Source: Ochotona curzoniae (taxonomy: Eukaryota; Chordata; Mammalia; Lagomorpha; Ochotonidae). From it: a DNA stretch of 64,000 bases. Every line of letters begins with the position of its first letter. The stretch's first letter is position 1. This document shows positions 44,450 through 55,849 of this stretch, in pieces. The translations under genes and the position numbers were made by a program. Location: assembly GCF_017591425.1 (NCBI RefSeq), contig NW_024465746.1:2046001-2110000 (forward strand), in the 5' to 3' direction. Below the pieces are notes generated by a model. It saw only the letters and a list, made by a program, of their open reading frames with translations, had not been told where the DNA came from and made no database searches.

Positions 44450-45110
44450 GCAGTATGGCAACAAGTGAAGACCAGGCAGGTGCCAACAGCACAGCACGAC
44501 CCACAGACCCTAGCACCTCACTGAGCCCCTTCCCACACCTTCCTCAGGCGCTGCCACAGCCCACCCACCCACAAGCCCACACCCTGGCCTGCAACGCCCG
44601 GGGCCCGGGGGCCACGACCCTGCAGGACCATCGTCCTCACAGCCACTTCCAGAAGCACACCTCCCTCCACCAAGGGTGCCCAGGGGGCTCCCTGAGCACC
44701 AGCCTGGTACTCCTGCCCCAGGGCTCCATCGCCAGAAAAACTCACCAAGGCCGCTCCTCCAGCGCTGCCGGGGCTCCTGAGGTCGGACTGCGTCACGGGC
44801 TCCCCGTCTGCCTGTCTGTCCGCCGGCTGCAGGAGCACACGCCAGCACGTCCGCCCAGCTGGGCTCCACACACCTGACTGTGCTTGGGGCCACACCCCCC
44901 CAAGCATGCCCCGCCCTCCCGCCGCTCCTATTGGTCCTGGGACATCCTGGCCTGCCCTCTCTGCTCCTTTATTGGTGCTCCTGAACTAGGCCCGCCCTTT
45001 CCATTCCTACTGGTCCGGGTCAGCAATCCCCTCCGCCACAGCGCTCCTATTGTTCCTGGGCTAGCCAACCACGCTCCAACCCAGATACTGCCTGCAGCTC
45101 CCCCCCTTTT
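44450..45110 (-). promoter_or_regulatory. Orphan CpG-rich, CCAAT-containing promoter-like stretch
   Basis: About 650 bp is GC- and CpG-rich against an AT-rich background. On the minus strand there are two CCAAT boxes (44930-44934, 44971-44975) and near-matches around 45009 and 45049, CCCGCCC-type boxes near 44910 and 44990, and, downstream, a good splice donor (GCCTTG|GTGAGTTT at about 44741). This is the layout of a minus-strand promoter with a first exon. Minus-strand frames of about 129 codons resemble no known protein. I cannot name the gene; it could be an unannotated transcript, a promoter moved by duplication, or an LTR whose ends I do not see. Confidence 0.4.
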
Positions 45111-45159
45111 TTTTTTTTTTGCCTGTGTGCTTGGAACTTTTTTTTACCTTTTTTTTCTT

Positions 45160-45540
45160 TTAATAATCGAAAGAAAAATAGAAATGTAAATGAAAAGTCA
45201 CAATGTAAAATCAAGAGTAGGAAGAAAAAGAGAAATTTACAATGACATGTTACTAGATGTGACAGTCTCCATAACACAGCTAGTATACATTCCCTTAAAT
45301 TAAAAGCCACACATCAAAATCAATCTTACAGAGAAAAAAGAAATTAAACAACACCTTGAAGTTAAATAACATGCTACTAAATGACTAATGTGTAGCTGAA
45401 GAAATGAAAATCAAGCACTGGCTTGAAGAAAATGATACTACTGTGTGATCTATGAGTCAATGAATGAATTAATCAGAAGAAAGTGTTTTGAAGAGATTAC
45501 ACTAGTAGAAAACAACAAACCCATGTGATATTGTTTCTCC
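45160..45540 (+). mobile_element. L1 ORF2 fragment, plus orientation
   Basis: Decayed similarity to the ORF2 region just after the endonuclease domain: peptide pieces 'LKLNNMLLND' and 'HWLEENDTT' occur between stops. It is joined head-on to the minus-strand L1 at 45541. Confidence 0.55.
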
Positions 45541-47945
45541 TGGTTTTTCTTGGTGAAGTGTGTTTCTTCTAGAAAATAAATAGAGGGGTTTTGTTTTTTA
45601 ATCCAGTCTACTAATCTAGGAAGTTTGATTGAGCTTAAGCCATTGACATTCAGAGTTAAATATGTATGGATGTATGGACTTTGGTCCTGTCATTTTAGAA
45701 ATCAGTTTTTCATTGGTTTCGTCTTCTGTTGTCATTTGACTGGGATGTTCTTTCCATTTGCCGTTGGTTTTGGTAGGTGCTATTCCTCTTCTCTGTCAAG
45801 AGAACATCTTGAAGGATCATTTGTAGGACAGGTTTGAAAGAGGCAAATTCGTTTAACTTTTCTTGACTCTGGAAGAATCTGATTTCATGTTCAAAGACAA
45901 AAGAAAGCTTTGCTGGCTATGTTTTCCTCGGCTGACAATTTTTTTCTTGAGAATCTGGAGTATGTCACTGCATTTTCTTCTTGCCTATAGAATTTCCTGT
46001 GAGAGATCTCATGTGAGTTTAATTGGCGTTCCTTTATATGTCAATTTTTTTTCACGTGCACATTTCAGGATCTTTTCCTTATGTTCGATTGAAGAGAGCT
46101 TAATCATCATGAGTCTTGGTGAAGATTGCTTTTGGTCAAGCCTGTTGGGAGTTTTGTGGCCCTCCTGGACCTTGTTTCCCAATTATTTCTCCAGATTAGG
46201 GAAATTTCCTTGATTATTTCATTAAATACATTTGCAAACTCAGCTTCTCCTTCTGCACCTTCTGGGACTCCCATAACTCTTATATTTGGACTAGTGTCTT
46301 TCAATTCTAGAATACTTTTTTTGGCCTGATCCAGCTCTGCTTCCAGCTTTTTGTTTGCTTCCCCCTGATGACAGGAAATATCTTCCAATTCTGAGATTCT
46401 TTCTTCTGCTTGCTTCATTCTATTTTGGAGACTCTCCAGTGTACTTGTAATTTGCTCTATTTCTTCTTCATTTCTGATATACCAGCCTTGATTTGCTTCA
46501 TTTCTTCCTTAAAATGTTTGAGCTCTTGCATGTGCTTCTCATTGTTGATCAGAAGGTTTAAAATGAGTTTTCTGAATTGTGAGTGCCCCATTTTCTCTTC
46601 CTCAGTGAACTCTGAGTTTGGCAAAGGGTTTTACTCATTTGCAGGGGGGTTTTCAGTAATATGCATTGTGCCTTTGTCTCTTCTTTTGCTCTTGATCATT
46701 GTACTTCTGGTTAGCAGTGTCTTCTCCTTGGGGCTGGTTTCTAAGCTCTGTCACCCACAGGTCTACAATGCAATTTTACTTGTTGCAGTTGGTACACAAC
46801 TTTTTGCTTGCAGCCACTTGTGGCACAACCTCCACTGAGTTCCAGGTCTGGGTTCTTATGTTAGATTTCCACCATGGTCTCCACAGCCCCAGATCCCAGC
46901 GCACCACTCTCTACCTCCTGTGATATCACTGTTGTGTCTGCAACCTTTCTCCCACTTCCAGTTGGAGCAGGTCCCAGGATTAGAGAGACACCAGTTATCC
47001 TATGCAGTGGGTTGTTGGTGGAGCTGATCTTCCTGGAACGTTTTGACCGTTAGGTCTGGGTGCCACATGGACCTATTTTGACCCGTATGATGCCACAGTC
47101 AGTATTATTTTCCTGCGGAACCAGTGCAAACCAGGGAACTTAGTTAGTTCTCATGAGCTCAGCACATGCACAGTTCACTGTTGTCCCCTGCAGTCCTAAA
47201 GCTTTTGCCACAGTGTACAAAATGGCAACTGAGTACCACTACTAGATATCTTGATTTGTTAGCCGTCAGGTTTGAGGGCTACCCAGACCTGTTTTGGGTA
47301 GAACCTGTAGAATGCCATATTGCTGTAGTTCACTGAGTCAGAAATGAGTTCACTCCCAGCTCAGCATATCCTCAGTCCCTGCCTTTACCCCCTTATGCAA
47401 AATTATGCCCAATCAGGGCTAGGGAACTAACTAGGCTGTGAAATTCACCCTGTTCTCGCACTGTCCATCTGGGATCTGCTGCTCTGTCTCTGCTCCTAGT
47501 CAAATCAAATGGACCAGCAGGAGAGACAGTTCTTTGTCTGGGTTCACTTCCCAAGCTCCCAGTGAAAGTCCCTTCCCACCTGGTTGCTGGTGGAGTTCAG
47601 ATGGCCATTAGCTGAATGCCACTGGAATATCAGTCACTGCTACAGAACATCATTTGTCCCCTGTTTTCCTGTGTCTCTCAGTCTCCAGTTACCCCTTTGC
47701 TGTTGTTCTGTCTTCCTATTTCCAGAATGTGTCCTCTCTGCTTCATCCTGATTAAATGTTTTTCCTTCCATTTAAATGTGTCTTTATTCAACCATCTGGA
47801 TTCTCTGCAGCTACCTTAATAAGAGGCTCTTGGGAATTCATAGCCAAATGGGGGGAACAGGTGCCAAACTCTTCAGTGCAGGGTGCCCAGTAACTGCCTG
47901 GTCCAGGAGATGGAGGCCCACCCCTCCATCTTAGCCCAAGCAAAA
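45541..47945 (-). mobile_element. L1 5'UTR, ORF1 and start of ORF2, decayed
   Basis: On the minus strand, 47945-46592 is non-coding (5'UTR-like). ORF1 begins near 46591, is shifted after about 44 codons, then reopens at 46418-46107 with a coiled coil ('RISELEDISCHQGEANKKLE') and the RRM-like segment 'NIRVMGVPEGAEGEAEFANV'. The C-terminal ORF1 domain follows with frameshifts ('YKGTPIKLT'). Near 45660-45550 the ORF2 endonuclease start appears ('LNVNGLSSIKLPRLVDWIKK'). No intact protein is encoded. Confidence 0.85.
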
Positions 47946-48119
47946 TGAAATTACTGCATTCAAATTCTGGAATTTGTTGCTATTATTTGACAATTTGTTA
48001 ACCATTATATTCTGGAAATTTGTCACGCAAATGCATTCCTTGTTATCCAGACTTGTGGTTATTCTTGCTGCCTCTGTAACAGACTGGATGCACAGAATAA
48101 CTATTGTATTTATAGTAAT

Positions 48120-48960
48120 TTTAACCTTCATTTTTGATGATGTTTACATAGTTTATCAGGGTGGAGAAGGATCGAGGGTTTGGAGAAAGTGGGTGAGACC
48201 ACTGTTTCCCAATTTCCTTCTTCCTGTATCTGCGGGAAGGGTGGAGGTGAGGGGAGAAGCCACACCCAGCTTTCCAAACGTCCCTGAGTGCAGGTTGGGA
48301 GCAATCACCCAACATCAACCAAGATGCAGAGCATGTTCTGAGGGTTCTGCTTATGTGGTTTCCATAGTGGTGAAGTACTGTCAATTTCGTAGATCCAAGA
48401 ACGAGATAATCCTTCCAATGTACATTGGCTGACATGATCGGCCTTAGAGTCTCCATTTGCCCAGATATTTGCTACCATCGCTGCATTGCAGTAACTGTCC
48501 AATTTGTTCTGTTCTCCTCTCCTGCGATACCTGATGTCCTCTGCAGGCCCAAATGAGCTGCCACATCCTCTGTGTGCACATATGCCTGTCATCCACTACT
48601 CCACCATTTCCTCTGAGGAGGCCCAGGTCTGATACTTGCACTCCACGGTCAGATACCAATTCTGGACGTGAGCACTCATGTTCCCACCTGTGCCATCCCT
48701 CAGACCTGCAATCCCACAGACCATACCCCAACGCGGGGTTCCCAGACCCCGCACTCTGGGCTCATGGATCTGAGTACCGCCACACAAGCAAGCCTAAGGA
48801 CCTACACAGTGCAACCTGAGCCCTGACGAACCCCTTGCCCTGGAAGTTTATGCACCCAGCACCCAAGTGCAAGTGGGCTTAAAGAAGCAGGTCAAAAGAC
48901 CTGGGCCCTGCTGTAATTACCACCCCTGGGACTCATGGACCTGGCTCCCCAACACACATA
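48120..48960 (-). mobile_element. Second copy of the VNTR-associated retroelement 3' end
   Basis: The minus strand carries the same terminal order as 36011-36460: 'accctcagaacatgctctgc', 'gggtgtggcttctcccctc', 'cagatacaggaagaagg', 'tggtctcacccactttctcc', 'ataaactatgtaaacatcatc'. Its upstream half shows loosely repeated GC-rich units. The many short frames are incidental. Confidence 0.6.
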
Positions 48961-49034
48961 CTTTCAGGGGGAAAAATAGATGAGGCTAGGCAACTGTGCC
49001 CAGGATGCCCACCAGCTATTATGTGAGTGACATG

Positions 49035-49265
49035 TCGTGACCCTGTGGGCTCTCTTCCCCTCCAGCTCCCTGCCTATGGCCTGGGAAAGTAGTAAAGGAC
49101 AGCCCAAAGCAGTGTGACTCTGTACCCATATGGGAATGCCAGAATAAGCTCCTGGCTCCTGCCTTCGGATCAGCTCAGCTCTGGCCATGGAGGCCACTAG
49201 GGGAGTGAATTAGTGGATAGAAGAGCTTCCTCTCTATTTCTCTTCCTCTCTGTATATTTGACTTT
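49035..49265 (+). repeat. C-repeat SINE, 5'-truncated
   Basis: 'cccctccagctccctgccta ... tctctgtatatttgacttt'. Confidence 0.85.
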
Positions 49266-49269
49266 TTTT

Positions 49270-50094
49270 ATTCAAAAAACCTTTCTAAAAATGAATTCTA
49301 ATTATTTAGAAATTTACTTATAATTCGTATTATTTGCAATGTATTGCCATTATTTAGAATCAGTTTATAATTTCTTGAATTTTCCAAATGTATTTAATAT
49401 GTTATTTTGCAATGAAAAAGCAATAGAAATTCTTTTTAGATGTACTGTACTTGTTTGGTCAACTGTTGTTCCTCAGCAAAAAACAACAACAACAAGGACA
49501 AAAACAAACAAAAAAACATGTGCTGAAGACTTACCATAGACCACTTGGCTCTCACACTTCCAGTGAAGCATCAGGTGAACGGACTTGGAAGGAAACTTCT
49601 GGAGAGAAGAGCAGCCTGCTGGTGTGTCCCAAACTAGCACCACTGTTTTATTAATAAAATAGACAATGAACTAACAACCTTCCAGCTGAAAAACATGTGG
49701 TCATTACAGTAGTCTCATTCGTTTGGGAGAGCAGAAGCCTTGGGGCTTACAGATGGGGCAGAGTGGTCTACAACATGATTCCTTGAAACTCCCTTCTCAC
49801 CCTGCTCACAGAAGATATGAGTTCATGACTAGCCACTCCCCATTTTAAGTCATCAATGAACAGGTTCACCAATAGGAAGATGCAGTAATAACCCTTATAA
49901 CTACTAGTAAGGCAGGTTCCACTCCCAAATGGATGATTACTTGTGTTGTATTTTAATGGGTATAAAAGTATATTCAGGAAAAGACAGTTCCTTGGCATTT
50001 TTTGATTGGTACCCAATAAAAATGTAAAAGCCCTCATTTCCAGAACCCCAATGCCCTGAGGAACATGTACAATGATGGAAGTTTTCTCTTTATT
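49270..50094. other. Intergenic, nothing recognised
   Basis: AT-rich; no exon or known repeat recognised. Confidence 0.45.
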
Positions 50095-50395
50095 TAACAT
50101 GCATTTATTTGAAAGGCAAAGTACAAAAAGAGAGGAAGACAGAGACTAAGATCTTTCATCTGGGAGTTATTCCCTAAATGGTTGAACTGGTCTGAGCTGA
50201 AGCCAGGAGCATCTTCCAGGTCTTCCACGTGAGTGGTAAGACCCTGAGCACTTGAGCCATCTTCATTGCTCCCCTGAGGCATATTAGCAGGCAGCTGGAT
50301 TAGAAGCAGCGCAGTCAGAATAGGAACCAGCACTCCCAGGGGATTTCTGCATTGCAGGCAGTGGTTTGACTAACTGTGCCACAACGCCTGCCTCA
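50095..50395 (-). repeat. C-repeat SINE, older type
   Basis: 'gcatttatttgaaaggcaaag' to 'actgtgccacaacgcctgcc'. Confidence 0.88.
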
Positions 50396-50489
50396 GATGG
50401 GAGTTATTTATAATTCTCTCTTTGTGGTGCAATAGCCATTAATCACCTGTGGCTGCTGAACACTGGACATGGAAACTATGTGACTAAGC

Positions 50490-50705
50490 TTATCTGAAAG
50501 GCACAGGTGGAGGAAGGGAATGTTCCCTTGCTGGCTTACTCCCTCAAAAGCCCAAAAGACAAGACTGGGTCAGGACAAAAAGGAGCCAGAATTCCACCTT
50601 GGTCTCCCACATATATTGGAGATCCAATACTGAGCCATCACTTACTGAAACAAACAGGAAGCCAGGATTAGCATCAGAGTTGGGACTTGAACCCAAGCAC
50701 TAAAA
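50490..50705 (-). repeat. Old C-repeat SINE fragment
   Basis: 'ttatctgaaaggcacaggtgg ... ggttgggacttgaaccca'-like order. Confidence 0.7.
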
Positions 50706-50709
50706 AGGC

Positions 50710-51425
50710 ACCCCGAGTGGACTCAACGACTGGATCTTTTTGAAAGTACAGGATTGTGGAGAGAGAAGAGACAATCTCTCAAGAAGATGCCCAATAGGAA
50801 CTTTCAGTCATTCTCACATGGGCAGCAGGGAGATGTGCATGGAGACACGTAGTAGCTGACACTAAGGAAGTGTCATTGATTGCATTAGGAGGGTGTGGCA
50901 TGTAGGTAACTAACAGGAAATTCTAGTCGAGCGATGCCAACTGCAGTTGTGTTTGTGAGGACACTGTCATGATTTCTAGGAATTACATTAAATCACCCCA
51001 ATTTTTAAAAAAGGGGGTAAGTGAAACAAGTTTAACACTGGCGTTGGGACACAAGGGAGTTTATTATGCTCTTCCTTACTTGTGTACCTGTTTGAGGTTT
51101 TTTCATAAGGAAAAGTAACAGAAACATAGATATGCTGAAATAGAACAGTAAACCTCTCTCACAATAAAACAGGGACTATTTGCACCCCCTCTCCTGCCCC
51201 GCTGGTGAGGGTAGTTCTGCTGCCATCTAGCGCTCACCCTAGGAATGCCAGCAGCCATAACAGCCCTGTCCTGGGCTCTAGAAGCAACCTCCAACTCACT
51301 TTCTCAAGCTAATCACCCAGCCCACCTCCTAACACAGAAGGCAGTTTTAGTTCATGACACACTTCCTCTAACCAGTGATCAACCTCCTGCTGTGTTAAAA
51401 ATAAGAAACAGGGTGGTCATTTGGC
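50710..51425. other. Intergenic, nothing recognised
   Basis: No further FOXJ2-like exon is found downstream of the three at 51859-53257; the Gln-rich exon expected next is absent. Confidence 0.5.
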
Positions 51426-51429
51426 ACCA

Positions 51430-51730
51430 GGGTTAAGACAGCATGGGATATGTGTAGCCCATATTTGGGTGCTCGGGTTCAGGTCCCAGCTCCACTTCCT
51501 GTTCCATCTTCCTGCTAATGCGCATCCTGGGAGGCAACAGGTGTGGGCCCGAGTACCTGGAGCCGTACCACCCCACCACCCCCTGAGTTCCAGGCTCCTG
51601 GTTTCAGCCCAGCCCAGCCTAGCCCTGACTGTCTTGGGCACTGGGAGTGAACCAGCACATGCAAGATTGATCGCTCTCTTTCTTTTTCTCTCTCTGCCTT
51701 TCAAACAAAATGAAAACAAAAACTAAGAAT
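51430..51730 (+). repeat. C-repeat SINE, older type
   Basis: 'gacagcatgggatatgtgtag ... ctctgcctttcaaacaaaatg'. The roughly 100-codon frames on both strands here are SINE sequence. Confidence 0.85.
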
Positions 51731-51858
51731 CTTAATACATAGTTTTTTTTTTTTAAAAAAAAGAAAGAAAACAAAACAAGCAATAAGGGCATGGAGAGCA
51801 CGTCACCATTGGTTAAGTAACCTCGGGATTCCATTAGTCAGCACAGCCCCAGACTCAC

Positions 51859-53257
51859 CATGATGGGACGAAGAAGAGGACCTCTCCAGCATGAATTTGT
51901 AGAGGTTGCAGAAGGAGCAACTTAAATCCTGAAAGTTGATCTCTGAGTAGGAGAATTTGAAGTCGTGGTTGGTGTTATAGAGGGGAGGAGCACGCTCAGC
52001 ACCTTCTCGACCTGAAGCCTCCAAGGCCACTGCTTCGCCATCCACGGCTCCTGTGCCCTGAAAACCAGCAGGTGGAGTCTTGACCCGTGCTCCAGGCTGA
52101 GGGCACAATACAACCCATCCTGGGGACACCAGGCCCTCCTCCTGTCCTCTTCAGCTTCTAACTGCTGCATGGCCCACACCACTTTCTCATCATCCTGGAC
52201 CCGGCCTCTCTCTCTCTCTCTCTCTGTTTTTACGGCTCTCCCTCTTGTCTCTAACTGCCCTTTTCCTAGGTCCCATGCAAACCTCTTGCCCTCTCACAGT
52301 GGCTTTGGCTTCCCTTCATCTCTTTTCACTCTGCCTCCAGGTCTTCTCTGACTTCTTACCCCATAGCTGTCTTTGACTCTCTCTATCTCTCCTCCCCTGC
52401 CGACCCCTCTAGCCCAACCTTCTCTGCAGGAGGCATCACAGGTACCTGTACACACACACCTCTGACCTACTCAATCAGCCCATCCAACCAGCCCTGCCCC
52501 ATATCTCTGTCCTCCTGAGCTTCCTACCTGGCTATAGCTGGAGATGGAGGTGGGGCTCTGCAGTGACATTTGGGGGTTCCCTTTAGGAGGCAGTGAGGCT
52601 TCCTCAGTCCCTGGAATGCCTCCCCGTGGGCTCTTGCTTGCTCCCTGCTCCGGTCTAGGGACACCTGAGGGTCACAAGCAGAGGCTGAGCACACAGTCCC
52701 CAGTGCAGGACTACAGGGAAGAACGGACCAGGGCTGGAAATGTCCCAAGATCACCCAGCCCTTCCCTCATGATTCAAGCAAACCCCCCAGACTTGAGAGT
52801 TGACATCTGGCAGGTGGAGAGAAGAACCCGGGTCTTCTCTCTTAGGAAGGTGAAAACTGGGGCTGTGTATGTGAAAGGACTCTAAACTATAAAGTTCACT
52901 TTCTACATCTAAAAAAAGGTACCAGATAAAAGCATGGGGACACTGGAGTCTACTTTCCTGTACACAGTTTTATGTAAAGGTTAAGAAAAAAAAGATTGCA
53001 TAATCTTTCTCAGTCACCCATTTCAAGGAGGGGCTCACAGCCATGACAACAAGCTCTCCCTTGGAGGAAACCTCAGGATCTTTTCTGACAAGCACAGTAT
53101 AGAACAAGAGCCCAGGCCCAGCCTGCACACCACTCCACTCTCCCGGCTGCCCGTCCCATTGCTTCTAACAGCAGCGGCTCACCGTCCCAGGGTCATCCCG
53201 AGGTCTGGGCATCTTCCGGAAACACTTGTCGAGGGAGAGGTTGTGCCAAATTGAGTT
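51859..53257 (-). pseudogene. FOXJ2: FOXJ2-like gene fragment with introns (unprocessed pseudogene)
   Basis: Three exons with consensus splice sites match the forkhead factor FOXJ2. Exon A (53257-53183, 25 codons) encodes the recognition-helix part of the forkhead domain, '[20 protein letters not shown]', ending ACG|GTGAGC. Exon B (52664-52528, 137 nt) contains '[19 protein letters not shown]' and '[14 protein letters not shown]'. Exon C (52057-51859, 199 nt) contains '[20 protein letters not shown]' and ends CATCATG|GTGAGT. Known FOXJ2 has Arg, not Trp, in NSIRHNLS, a residue in the DNA-recognition helix; other changes hit conserved sites (Asn to Asp, Trp to Cys, Arg to Cys). The exon normally between A and B (with GSYWTID) is missing; A ends in phase 0 while B begins with two bases of a split codon, so splicing A to B shifts the frame. 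The first forkhead exon and the Gln-rich exon are also absent. This is a duplicated, intron-bearing fragment rather than a retrocopy. Confidence 0.88.
52205..52228 (+). repeat. (TC)n tract in the FOXJ2-like intron
   Basis: 'ctctctctctctctctctct' within a pyrimidine-rich 300-bp stretch. Confidence 0.9.
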
Positions 53258-53259
53258 CT

Positions 53260-55045
53260 GTGGAAGCAGAGATGCAGGTCAGATCTGAACATTGTACAAG
53301 GCAGACAATTCTCCCTAGGATCACAGGGAATCCAAGAAGACATGATATGACAGTTCAAAGTCCAAATAGCTGTGTAACTTCAGCACCTTTTAACGACACT
53401 GAGGGAGGGAATTATTTCTGTCAGACACAAGAGAGATGATGACACAAGAAAAATGCAGGCATTAAACTGATACAAGGTAATGGATTTGAATGTGATTACC
53501 AGGTGTCTCTCAAAAGTGGATTCCCTAGTCTTTCAACCTTCCCACCCAAAGGACAACAGGGACAGAAATGCTTCAAAACTCCCACAACTTTATCAATAGC
53601 AAACAAGCTATTTCAATCAATTACCATGACACATAAAGTAGGAGTGGAACAAAGGCTTTGTTTTCTCAACGGTTGCCCCAAACGGCCACACACAGAGGAC
53701 AAAAGTGTTGTACGGCCATGGCAGGTGGGGTCGGAGGCTGTGACACCTGGTAGGGACCTGACAGAGCATTTGGAAAAGGTCATGGAAATGGAATTTAGAA
53801 GCAAATTTATTCTGACGCACAAGAAAAAAAATTCTGAAACTCACGCACTTAGATTTTTCACCTTTAGGACCTCTCCATGAACTGTCTCAAGTCACCTCCT
53901 ATGTGAGGATTTGTACTTTTCCCTGCACCATAATAAATTTGGCTCAAAATTTCATTTTTCAGGAGCTTTTGGAAGAGCCCCCTTTTTCCGCAAAGGTAAC
54001 ACAATGCATTCGCTAGTCTCCAGCTCATCCTATGCCTTGTATATCAATGGATGATTTACTGAGAACATGAACTCCCCACGCCTGCTCCAACACTAGCAAG
54101 TGAATGGTTCCAGCCAAGAGCCTCAGCTGCTTCATGGCCTGGGAGACACGGCCTCATCCCCAGCTCAAGCAGGACAATGCAGCCTTCGCATTCCTTGCTT
54201 GGTGGACCAGCTGCTGGGAAAGGTCTTACTTAGGTTTTATCTTTTTTTGTCTCTAACTTTGCCAAAGATGAAGGGGCTAAGAAAGCCTGCTGCGATTGTC
54301 CAGCATACCTTCCAGGTGGGAAGAACACAGGAGGACAGCAATGACCATCTGTGGGATGAAGGAGGGCAGAGATTAAAGCTACGTCATGAGAAGCAGCATC
54401 AAGACATTCCCATAACTACACTGATGGCTCAGGATCGTGCAAGCACTGCAAGCACTGGTTCTCTGGAACAAAGGAGACAGTAGAACATAGGGGATTTCAA
54501 GTTTATACAGCTCTGAGTTGAGGTACAGTGAACTGAACCTGAATACAGCAAGAAAGAGAAGCAGGAGGGATTGGGCGGGGGAGGGGGGGGAAGGCAGGAG
54601 GTTATAAAACAAAATTAGCCCAGGAGATGATGGAGGCAGTCAAGGAGTTGTACCTTCCTGCCAATGCAAAGAATCACTTCAAATCACCAGCAAGCTCCTT
54701 CAAAAATGTGCAGCCTCTATCTCTACCCTACATAATAACAAGAGTTCTAGAAGTGAAGGGGCAAAGCCCATATTTTAATAAAATGCTTCAGACGTAGCTT
54801 CTTGATACTCAACACTGAGGCATGCAAAATAACACTCCATCCTTATTGGGGCTAGTAAACATTGAGAACCACAGCTTCTATCTCTGTTCAACTGAACCAG
54901 AATTCCCAGTGACTTTACTGGGTGATTTCTGAGAGTTTGAAAACACTGCTAGAGGTGATTCTCAGGCCTTATTTGATGACACAGTTCCACAGGCTCTGAA
55001 TTTGCCATCTCCTCTTTCAAACCGTTCCCTGGCTACTCATTTCCC
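53260..55045. other. Region upstream of the FOXJ2-like exons, nothing recognised
   Basis: I looked for the first forkhead exon (with a 'KPRYSYATLI'-type start) on the minus strand and did not find it. A G-run is at about 54578-54590. Short frames show no similarity. Confidence 0.5.
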
Positions 55046-55049
55046 CTCT

Positions 55050-55300
55050 AGTAATGCAAGGAATAGTCTTTCTTCAACAGTCCTAAGTCCATCATTATGC
55101 TACTGAAGTGTTTCCAGACATTGTAGGCATGGACAGTGTCACAGAGTCCAGCATCCTATGGTCAGGATATATTCAACAGTTTCAATGAAATTCCATGTTC
55201 GGTCTCGATACAGAGATATATATTGCCCGAGGTCTCCACATTGGGACCTACCTCTGCTACACATCTATTATACACCCTCTTAAGCACAGAGACAGAGAAA
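55050..55300 (-). mobile_element. L1 3'UTR fragment
   Basis: Shares 'cctaagtccatcattatgct', 'gaagtgtttccagacattg' and 'cacagagtccagcatcct' with 40760-40850. Confidence 0.5.
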
Positions 55301-55309
55301 ATACCAGTC

Positions 55310-55790
55310 CACAATGGGGTGAAAACCAGAGAATTTACATCAACATGAATCTAAACAACACGCTCACAGAATGACCAAAGTTGCTAAAGTGATGCAAAAG
55401 AAAATCAAAAACCTTGTTGTAAGGAATTGATGCTACTGCATGACCCATGTGGTGCTGAAGAAAGAACCACATAAACAAGAATGACCACACAAACAAGAAC
55501 ATTGATGCCCATGATATGTAGCAAAAATAGTGCTGAAAGGGACATTTACAACACCGGGTGCTTACAATCAAAACGTCTCATACGAACGATCTGTTAATGA
55601 GTCAGAAGGACTTCTTGAAAAAGTCATAAATGAACAGAGAGTACAAAATGTAAAAATTCACAGCAAAAATAACTGGATTTGAAACTAAAAAACTATAAAT
55701 GGAAACAAGAGCCAATCCCTAAGAAGAGAAAAAACAGCCCCTCAACCACATTAACAAAGAGCATCACAAGAGAACAACCATTTAGAGATG
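55310..55790 (+). mobile_element. L1 ORF2 fragment, plus orientation, decayed
   Basis: Around 55525-55680 the translated pieces 'VLKGTFTTPGAYNQ' and 'EKVINEQRVQN' resemble L1 ORF2 between the endonuclease and RT domains. Orientation is opposite to the neighbouring L1 at 55850-58130. Confidence 0.45.
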
Positions 55791-55849
55791 AACCAGCAAT
55801 GCTTCCAGCTTTCTGCTCTTTCTATGGGTCAGGACACTGTTGGCATGGG

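Noticed and set aside
44455..44907. 127-140-codon frames on both strands
   Set aside because: They overlap in a CpG-rich stretch and show no recognisable domain; promoter-like content explains the lack of stops better.
51803..52129. 108-codon single-exon gene on the minus strand
   Set aside because: Only its middle part is exon C of the FOXJ2-like fragment; both ends read through splice sites into introns.
52200..52520. Missing FOXJ2 exon between B and C
   Set aside because: This pyrimidine-rich stretch is intronic; exons B and C already join in phase as in known FOXJ2, so none is expected here.
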